Shown: positions 57,107 through 64,000 of the stretch, piece after piece | Numbering within the stretch: position 1 is the stretch's first letter | How the letters are laid out: the number at the start of each line of letters is the position of its first letter | NCBI GenBank assembly: GCA_013368325.1 | Contig: JAACJK010000163.1 | Coordinates: 1,426,001 to 1,490,000, forward strand | Reading direction: 5' to 3' | Source of the DNA: Ephemerocybe angulata | Taxonomy: Eukaryota; Basidiomycota; Agaricomycetes; Agaricales; Psathyrellaceae | Length of the DNA stretch: 64,000 bases | Position numbers and translations under genes: made by a program | The notes under the pieces: model-generated | What the model saw: only the letters and a program-made list of their open reading frames with translations | Told to the model about the DNA's origin: nothing | Databases searched by the model: none

Positions 57107-57259
57107 ATGGACACCTTCGCCGTTCTTACTACCTCCTGCGCGCCCTCCGCGAAGGACAACTCCGCGTCTGATGTCGATAAGGAGCTCACCGACGTGAGCA
57201 CCAGGACAACAGGTCCATTCCTTACCTACGACTCGCAACCCAACTACCCTCACACGTAA
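57107..57259 (+). other. Possible orphan 5' coding piece cut by the duplication
   Basis: A frame (MDTFAVLTTSCAPSAKD...) opens divergently from the mitochondrial methyltransferase gene, with a CT-rich leader before it, and ends where the duplicated GH16/THI6 segment begins. It could be the start of a gene whose body was displaced, or chance. No motif supports it. Confidence 0.2.
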
Positions 57260-57356
57260 TCCCGGGATCTGGGCTACTACTCGTGTGCGTCTTCGGGCAA
57301 TCTTATTGACTTGTTGGATGTGCTCGCTGACTTTCCGTGTGTAGCCTTTCAAGTAA
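57244..57356 (+). pseudogene. Fragment of the GH16 gene
   Basis: Matches 19221-19320, covering the end of an exon (ATCTGGGCTACTACTCRTG), the whole following intron and the start of the next exon (GTGTAGCCTTTCAAG). It carries no usable coding capacity and marks the left end of the segmental duplication. Confidence 0.75.
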
Positions 57357-57365
57357 GGGGTCCGA

Positions 57366-58435
57366 CAGGGCATCAGAACTTATCAGCAAGACTCGAGATA
57401 TTAGCCCTTTGGTTCACCAGGTACATTTCATTCCCATCCCTTGGCCCGGAGAATCCATATAATTAATACATTGTCCTCATGGTAGATTACGAACAACGTT
57501 GTGGCGACTCATCTGCGAATGTCACCTTTGCAGTTGGTGCGAGCCCTATTATGGCAACGGAGCCAGAGCAGATGGAAGGCCACTCGAAGATCTGTGGAGC
57601 ACTCCTCGTCAATATGAGCCGACGGCCTGGAAGGAATGCGCCTGGCAGGACGGTATACGAACAAGTACAGAAAACCCATCGTCTTCGATCCTGTCGGAGT
57701 CGGTGCATCGAAGTTCAGGAAGCAAAGTGTTGAAGGCAAGTCCATGAAGATTTGTCTGTGAACAAGGCCTTGCTTGAGGTATACAGATCTATTGGACTTG
57801 TGGCAGGTTGGTGTCATAAAGGGGAATGCTGGAGAGTTGGCTGCGTTGGCCGGAACGTCGGAGGTACTCTCTAGGGGCGTAGATAGCGTTGGGTCTGGGT
57901 TCAAGGACCCGGTCTCATTTGTACAAAATCTGGCTAAAAGAGAACGTGGGTTCCCATCCATATTTCCGTCGCTCAACGTCGCTAACCTGTGTACTTTCCG
58001 TAGGTTGTGTTGTGGTGCTGACAGGGCCCACGGACTACATCTCCGACGGCACGAACGTCGCTGTACTGCAGAATGGCGACAACTTCCTTGGTAAAATAAC
58101 TGGGTCTGGATGCATCCTCGGCAGCATCATCGCTTCTACAGTGCGACTACCTTGCATGGCGTCGAAGTTCTTCCAAATGAAGAAGGCAGATTGGTCGACA
58201 TGGAAAGGCTGTATGTAGCAGCGATTACTGGGTATGGTGCATTGTATCCAGTGACAAGGCAATACTGCCGGAATTTTCTTCATTTAGGGTTTTGGTATTG
58301 ACGGTTGCAAGCGAAATCGCAGTGAAAAGTCCAATGGCGAAGGGACCAGGCACCTTTTTACCTGCTTTGATCGACGCGTTGCATGGCCTTAGCGCTCAAG
58401 AAGTCCGAGGACATGCAAAACTCACCCTTTTCTGA
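57366..58435 (+). pseudogene. Truncated THI6 copy (thiazole-kinase half only)
   Basis: Colinear with 21049-22128 at high identity including introns. It lacks the whole ThiE half and its promoter; the junction at about 57357-57365 deletes about 1.7 kb relative to the parent. In the exon matching 21166-21427 an 11-base deletion (after CTCCTCGTCAA) shifts the frame. The donor corresponding to intron 6 reads AAG|GCAAGT here, a perfect GC-type donor, which supports the GC-AG reading in the parent gene. It cannot make a working enzyme. Confidence 0.88.
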
Positions 58436-58568
58436 AGACTGGGCCATCCGAAATTTGATGTGATGTCTATGCGCTATCCATTAGGAGTACAATGCAGTGT
58501 GGATAGTAAATCGGAATTGAAATTCGAATCAAGTTCAGCAACTTAGGGCAACTGGAGTCGCCAGCACC

Positions 58569-58617
58569 GTTGTCACAACGCGCGTAACGTCACTCATCAC
58601 GTTTCTGTGACTGTGAC
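58569..58617 (+). promoter_or_regulatory. Conserved promoter block before kinase relic D
   Basis: TTGTCACAACGCGCGTAACG followed by TCACTCATCACG and CTGTGACTGTGAC, nearly identical to 22255-22303 and, inverted, to 50884-50932. Confidence 0.6.
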
Positions 58618-58756
58618 TTTTTTTGGGCGCTTCGCCAGACTGGAGTTGACAACTTGAACGTGAACCTGAACTGCCACGGACCGCCTCATTCCAACCGTAT
58701 CCTACACTAACCTAACCTACTGTCAGCTTCCTGTTGTGTAGTCCGCGTTCGACACC

Positions 58757-59288
58757 ATGGACGTGAGTTTTGCCCATGTTTGCGGAGCCTGAAGTCCCCA
58801 TATCCAACTTACCATGCGACAGATTGAGATAAATCCTTTCTCGTCACGCGAAAAGCGGCTCGAGAAACGTTGGCAATTTTGGGATGACGAGAGGACAGTC
58901 AAATGGTTCCAAGCGCGAGGATACACTTTGTACAACAGGCCGAACAAGGACTACGGCTCAAACCCGCCATCCCCTGAACCATGTACATATCTCACGGTGC
59001 CTTCAATACCTGACAAGGAACCAATCGTAGCTGCTGTCACTCCCTATGCGTGTCATGACGACTGTAAGTCTAACTCTGGCATTGCCAGATCCGTGGGGGA
59101 GCATACGGTCAGTTTCATGTTCTTTCCTCTGTCAACGCATTGCCCACTGACATCTATTTGATTCCATGCAGGGCTCGGTATGCTTTGCTCAAGACGAAAA
59201 GGGTAGGCATGTCGCCATAAAACTAGTGCCTGCGGATGCGAGACCCGATGAACGCAAGATATACCAGTTTCTCCATCGACAAGCACTA
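58757..59288 (+). pseudogene. Truncated kinase-like copy D
   Basis: Follows copy A base for base: ATG GAC in a six-base first exon (58757-58762), second exon 58823-59107, and the third from 59172. Homology stops abruptly at 59288 inside QFLHRQ, and the frame ends a few bases later. Only the first 136 or so residues remain; the HRD loop and C-lobe are missing. Introns and promoter are conserved, so the duplication is recent. Confidence 0.88.
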
Positions 59289-59950
59289 TAAGCCATCCAC
59301 CCTGGGGAATTCGCCGGTTATCCGCTGGATAGGAACCTGCCGATTTCCCCGGAATACCCGGCGAACGTCCGCTGGGTATCAGGCTGTGTATTCCCTGGGC
59401 CCCCCAGCGGCGGTCACTGGTTATTCACTGGGGGTGCACCCAGACAACGTCCACGACCGCCATACAGGGTGCCCAGGTGATATCCGAGGACACCCAGGGA
59501 ACTCCAGGAATATCTTCCGGAGTTCTGTTGTTTTAACCTGGATTGTCGACTGGGGTCCGTCCTGAGGAACTCGCTGGGCGGTTTGACAGCAGAGGCAGCT
59601 GGGTGGCCCAGAATGCCTTCCAGGTGTATCCAGGAAATTTGCTCGGGCATTCCAGCAGATGTAGCCGGGTAGACCAGTCAGAGTACTCGGTCCAAACCCA
59701 CCGAATCACCAGGGCAGCTATCGGTTGCTTCGGGCGCCATCCAGTAGATATCACCAGGGTATATTCCAGAATTATATAGCTACAAATCGAGTAATAGAAA
59801 GTGAATTGAAAACAAAACCAATACAACATAAGACAAATCGAATAGCTTGAAAACGGGGGTAATGACAGGGGCGTCGGGCAATGCGCCATTACTCAGGGAC
59901 GGCACCGCGCCTCGGATAACGCTTCTGGAGAAACAGGTCAGTGATTCTTC
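59289..59950. other. Unassigned sequence at the duplication breakpoint
   Basis: After the kinase break comes about 500 bp unlike the parent locus, rich in CCAGG, CTGGG and GGTATCC words (for instance GGTATATTCCAGAATTATAT near its end), then AT-rich DNA. No coding frame or family is recognised. It could be a decayed long terminal repeat or other element remnant. Confidence 0.35.
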
Positions 59951-61950
59951 TCAGATGCCAGTCAAGCTTATCGTCACCTTGGGCTCCAAGTTTCCGGTTG
60001 CGCGCTCTGGCATAGGCGGAGCGCTTTGACTATCGCTCATAGTCGCAGTGTCTTCCTCCACCGGCTTCATCTTCTTTGGAATCGGCTTAGGCCTGGGACG
60101 TGGGACGAGCGGGACAGAGGGAGTGGCCGAGGGTGTCTGACGAGGGGGAGAGAGATCAGGCGACGTTGGCGAGACGACACGGCGTTTTTTCTCTTCGGGT
60201 GGTGCTAGATCAGGCGACGTTGGCGAGGCGACACGGCGTTTTTTCTCTTCGGGTGGTGCTAGATCAGGATCGGTGGGAGAAGAAGCCCGGCGTTTGCGGT
60301 CAGTGTCCGATGCTGACTGCAAGACCTCATCCTCCTCATCTTCGTCCCCCATGGGCTCGTATTCTTGGAATTTGTAAGCCTTGAATTCTATAGATGTTGA
60401 GCACCATCATTAGAAATAATATTGAAGAACTTGCCAGTCCAAACGGTCTCGAAATCATCCTCCTCCGAGGCATCAAACCTTTCGCGAATGAGTTCCTCCC
60501 ACCATTCTCGTGGTTGGTTGGGGTCGTTCAACCAGATGTCGGAAATTTCATGGTCTCGAAGCCTCCACTCCCTGGTACAGTCAGAGTCGGGGTCACTATA
60601 GCTCGCCCAACCGGGCGACAAATCAAAGTGGTCATGATCTGGTAGAGTGTCAGTTGTGGCTCCTGTATAACCCAAAGACGTACGGAAGATCATCTGAGTC
60701 AGGGTCGGTCCCAATCTCGCCCAGAGGGGCTCGTACGCCAAGCGAGGCCTCAAAGGGTTGGAGACCCATTTATCAAACCACACATCCTCCACTATCATCT
60801 CCGCATCCATGCTATCCTTCGTCTCTTCCGATGACTCAGACGGAAGCTCCCGGTCAGCGATATCCCCAGAATCCTCCTGAATGACTTCGCTATTCTCCCC
60901 AAGAGGGGAGGAAGAGCCGGCGGGCGAGCTAGCTCGAGAAGAAGCCTGAGCGACCACCTTGACCACCTTGCGCCGGCCCCTTGCCGTGACAGGTGGAGGT
61001 GTTCGGCCCTCCTCCTCTGCCTGCTCGATCTCCGCCTCCAGCTTCTCCTTCTTCCGGGCTTCGTCTGCATCATACTTACGCTGGGACGCCAACATCATCT
61101 TCAACATATCGGCCAAGGGCCAGTGAGCAGGATACCGTCTTCCCTTGTAAAATACCTTGGGGTTCGTCTTGACAATTTCGGCGTACAGATCTCCTATGTT
61201 GGACTGATGTTCTGGGGCTTTGAAGTAGGCACCTCGCGGAATGTGGAATTCCTTCTGGAGGTCGGTCATTTGATTCTGGGAGAGGCGTAAGCACCAGCGG
61301 CGAGAAAATCATAATTACTCACCTGTAGTTTTACAACAACCGAGTACGGTTCTTGCATCGCCTTGTGAAGGACAAAACCAGGCTTCTTGCTGTTGTTGCC
61401 TGTCCGACCACACTCGCCTTTAGGTCTTTCTATGACAGGCACGTTCTCTATCTTGTCTTGCGCTGTACACCAAAGTTAGGCAAGGTTCACGACTGGCGGG
61501 AACACGTACCTTCTCGCTCCGCCTGATACGCTTTGAGGGCTGCAATCTCGTTCTTCAGTGCGGTGAGTTCATCTGCCGAGTCCGTTGAGGCTGGCGGTGC
61601 AGATGAAGAGGAGGAGGCTTGAGGCCGGCGAGGTGGTGGAGCGGGCGTGCCCCGCTGATGGGTATTTGGCGGGGTATCTGCTCAAATGAAATCGCTGTGG
61701 GCGAAAGGCACAGAAAGGTTTGAAAACACTCACTGGCAGACTCTTGGCCAAGGGCGGCTTGGATTCTAGCGCGTCTGGTAGTAAGTTGAACACTAGACGA
61801 AGCGGGGGAGGATGATGAGTTGGCCTTGGCGGTGACCGCCAAGGCCACCGCCTTCTTGAGCGAATCGCGCTGTAGCTTCTGAGAGAGGCCTGGAGGCGCT
61901 TGGAACTTGCCCTTCTTCGTCGGGGGAGGAGGAAAGGATTTCGGGGGCAT
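59951..61950 (-). CDS. Unknown 600-residue charged protein with coiled coil and C-terminal tandem repeats
   Basis: Exons are 61950-61734, 61677-61510, 61462-61323, 61275-60435 and 60387-59951 (600 aa). The last intron appears to be GC-AG (donor ACTG|GCAAGT); a GT donor two bases on would end the protein after a few residues. The N-terminus is Pro/Lys-rich, followed by a predicted coiled coil (ELTALKNEIAALKAYQAERE). The central region has NQMTDLQKEFHIPRGAYFKA and FYKGRRYPAHWPLADMLKMM, then acidic stretches and EISDIWLNDPNQPREWWEEL. The tail has three copies of SPTSPDLAPPEEKKRRV. The basic KKRR words could be nuclear signals. I do not recognise the family and assign no function. Confidence 0.6.
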
Positions 61951-62097
61951 TGTGAGATGGGGGATATCAAGAACAAGGAAGAGCATCCGCTACAGGCCTA
62001 TGATAAGCATGGCGATCGATAATTCTTATCCGCTCCTAACAAAACCAAACTTTTTAGCATATAAATTACTGGTGGTATCAACGAAAGAGCACAGGCC

Positions 62098-62325
62098 ATG
62101 CACCCAGACTCACCTCGCTATTGTCCTACGTCTGATCCCACCGAAGTTGAACTGGAGCTCCCGCCCGGCATGAATTATCCTCACAAAACGCCCCCTCGGA
62201 AGCCCCTCCGACTTGTACGCCGGAGCCCCCCAGCATTCGTCAAGGCGTACATGAAGGAAAACAAAGACCCGTGGGTGGGTTACTTCTACAATCCCCTGAA
62301 GCGGAAGCGGTCGCTCGCACCTTAG
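62098..62325 (+). CDS. Small putative ORF, 75 codons
   Basis: Encodes MHPDSPRYCPTSDP then Pro/Arg-rich sequence (KTPPRKPLRLVRRSPPAF) and VGYFYNPLKRKRSLAP. It lies divergent from the unknown 600-residue protein gene. The composition resembles a real, short basic protein, but no homology or splice evidence supports it. Confidence 0.25.
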   Translation: MHPDSPRYCPTSDPTEVELELPPGMNYPHKTPPRKPLRLVRRSPPAFVKAYMKENKDPWVGYFYNPLKRKRSLAP

Positions 62326-62359
62326 TCACATAGGAAAAGCTACCCATTAGGTTAAGGAA

Positions 62360-62625
62360 TTTCTCTTTCCCAAGTACCTAATAGGTTGGCTTTTCCCAGC
62401 CCTTTACCACTTTTTATTTCCGCCCTTCCCTTTTTCCACTTCCTCCTTTCCTTTTCCTATTTCCCATCCTGTTCCTACTTCTGCCTTTTCCCTTTTCCAG
62501 GGACTGTATGTCTGCACCATTTCCTCTACCCCTTTCCCATTACCCACATCATTTCCCCCATCATTGTCACAGTCACGGGGTGTCCGGGGTCCTCCCTCCT
62601 TTTTTTTTTTTTTTTTTTTTTTTCT
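62360..62625 (+). repeat. Pyrimidine-rich tract with a run of 24 T
   Basis: From about 62360 the plus strand is dominated by CCCTTTTCC and CTTCC words and ends in an uninterrupted T24 at 62600-62623. The open frame across it is a composition artefact. The run is likely to vary in length between strains. Confidence 0.7.
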
Positions 62626-62999
62626 TGCTCAGCCGCTTCGCCCTCTATCTATCCTGCCAGAGTTACAGAGTAAATCTAGGCCATGCAAGGGAGCAATCAA
62701 ATAGGTGAAATGGGTGTCAGAAACGGACATCTTTTTGAATAACTAATAATGCAGAGATGAGCCCGTGATATCCTCAGATAGCATAGCTGTGAGTTCTATA
62801 ATAATAGGTGATATTTTAGAGTAATGATATCGATGAAGAATAGCAATGAAATGCATCATAGCAGGCTTCGCGGCAGCATGTGCATCCTAGAACTATCAGG
62901 ACTGCCCGTTCTGCAGCGCCCACAAAAATTTAATGACCATCATCTGGCGAATGCCATATATTCCTGAGCAAATAACTTTCTCATCAATATTACAAAAGC

Positions 63000-63410
63000 T
63001 ATATTAGCTATTTCCAATCATGTTTCCTTTACCCAAATCATGTTATCTTTACCCAGGGTCTTTCCCAGACTTCCCAGATCCTTCCTACATTACCTTTCCA
63101 AAGACTATTCTGTTCCCTTAGCCTTACCCAGGTTTACCCATCTTACCCTAGAGTCCTAACGCCACTTAGGGCAAGACTTACATATAATAAATATCTTACC
63201 CAGCCTAACCCAGCCTTACCCAGCCTTACCCAGCATGTTACCGAGCCTTACCCAACCTGTTACTGAGCCCCATTTACAGTCAAATGTCTACCAAGCTTGC
63301 TAAGATGTTTACCCAGGGCATAACCCAGCATTACCCAAGAGTCACATCTTTACCCAGATTGCTAAGGCCTTACCCAGCCTTACCTAGTCTTTCCCATCTT
63401 ACCTACCTTT
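63000..63410 (+). repeat. Degenerate TTACCCAG simple-sequence array
   Basis: The octamer TTACCCAG and one-base variants (TTTCCCAG, TTACCCAA, TAACCCAG) recur many times, tightest at 63193-63240 where CTTACCCAGC follows itself. Spacing elsewhere is irregular. It resembles an interstitial telomere-like array only loosely, since the common fungal telomere unit is TTAGGG/CCCTAA. Confidence 0.7.
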
Positions 63411-63434
63411 CCCACTATAGATCTGCGGAAGATA

Positions 63435-64000
63435 AAGTGTCTTCAATATTGAGCAACAGGTAGAAGGTCAGACTCAGAGCTGAGTGAGGTTCCGCACAAC
63501 ATCAAATACCTTCAACATCCAGCGATGGGGCAGAGGTCCCGCAGAAGATAAAGTACCTCCAGGAACCAGTGACAAGGCGGAGGTCAGATTTGGGGCTGAG
63601 TGGGGATCCGCAGAAGATAAGAGGATTCACACAAGATCAAATACCTTCAACATCTAGCAGGGGCAGAGGTCCCGCAGAAGATAAAGTACCCGACGGGGGG
63701 AGGGGGAGGTTCTGCAGAAGATCAAGTGCCTCCAGGAACCAGTAACAAGGCGGAGGTTAGATTCGGGCCTGCGTGGGGATCCGCAGAAGATCAAGTGCCT
63801 CCAGGAATCGGCGACGGGGTGGAGGTCAGATCCTGGCCTGAGTGTGGATCCGCAGAAGATAAGGTACCTTCAAGATCCGATAAAGTACCTTCAGGATCCA
63901 GCGACAGGGAGAAGGGGATCCGGAGAAAATAAAGTACCTTCAAGATCCAGCGACGGGGAGAAGGTCATATCCGGGGCTGAGTGTGGATCCACAGAAGATA
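63435..64000 (+). repeat. 69-bp tandem repeat array running off the window
   Basis: The unit begins GCAGAAGATMAAGTRCCT and ends near GAGTGTGGATCC; one complete unit, 63784-63852, is 69 bp. At least six to seven full or shortened copies are seen, with variants at CCAGGAACC/CAAGATCC. Being 23 codons long, the unit can stay open: a frame from 63726 reads GSAEDQVPPG, then GSAEDKVPS. Whether it is translated is undecided. Confidence 0.8.

Noticed and set aside
62386..62708. Hydrophobic Phe/Pro-rich frames over the pyrimidine tract
   Set aside because: Translation of CCCTTTT words and the T24 run; composition artefact.
63000..64000. CRISPR-like direct repeats
   Set aside because: Units are contiguous or irregular without equal unique spacers, and the DNA is eukaryotic; they are a simple array and a minisatellite.
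1..64000. tRNA or rRNA genes
   Set aside because: I looked for GGTTCGA-type T-loops with matching arms and rRNA-like conserved words and found none I could defend by eye; a tRNA covariance search would be decisive.

Overview
The window looks like nuclear DNA of a filamentous basidiomycete, most likely a mushroom-forming Agaricomycete. Genes are dense and cut by many short introns (mostly 45-80 bp, GT-AG). The contents fit a lignocellulose degrader: a CE1 esterase with a fungal CBM1, a GH16 enzyme, secreted ricin-B-fold lectins, and lineage-typical BTB, F-box, DUF6589 and kinase-like families. No species is claimed. Gene models were assembled by hand from splice signals and reading-frame continuity; for the multi-exon models the exon lengths add up to a whole number of codons.

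Left part (1-24.1 kb): the 3' end of CTR9 (Paf1 complex), a CE1-CBM1 esterase, a PP2C phosphatase, a single-pass membrane protein, a 13-exon SPO11, a BTB protein, a tandem duplication of [secreted lectin + EFM7-like methyltransferase] in which the first methyltransferase copy is a deletion-ridden pseudogene, a caprin-like RGG protein sharing a 108-bp promoter with EFM7, a GH16 enzyme, the bifunctional thiamine enzyme THI6, and a kinase-like gene (copy A).

Middle part (24.4-47.1 kb): an aminoglycoside-phosphotransferase-fold gene, then a tail-to-tail pair made of a DUF6589 protein and a RecQ-like helicase with only 7 bp between stop codons. This is the best candidate for an undescribed mobile or selfish unit. 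Next come a TAPT1/EMP65 family gene, a polytopic membrane protein, a 491-bp MITE with 39-bp near-perfect inverted ends counting the flanking bases, two tandem F-box paralogues, a second small inverted-repeat element, a relic of the CTF4 locus, about 2 kb with no recognised gene, and an unknown small gene.

Right part (47.2-64 kb): kinase-like copies B and C in tandem, copy C divergent from a CTF4/WDHD1 homologue across a conserved promoter block; a mitochondrial TFB/Dim1-like methyltransferase; and a truncated segmental duplication (57.24-59.29 kb) of the GH16-THI6-kinase A region, leaving a THI6 pseudogene and a truncated kinase copy D. After it lie an unknown 600-residue protein gene, a pyrimidine tract with a 24-T run, a TTACCCAG-type simple array, and a 69-bp tandem repeat running off the window.

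Themes: repeated local duplication (lectin/EFM7, F-box, kinases, THI6 segment, CTF4 fragment), and several apparent GC-AG introns (two in THI6, one in the unknown gene at 59951-61950).
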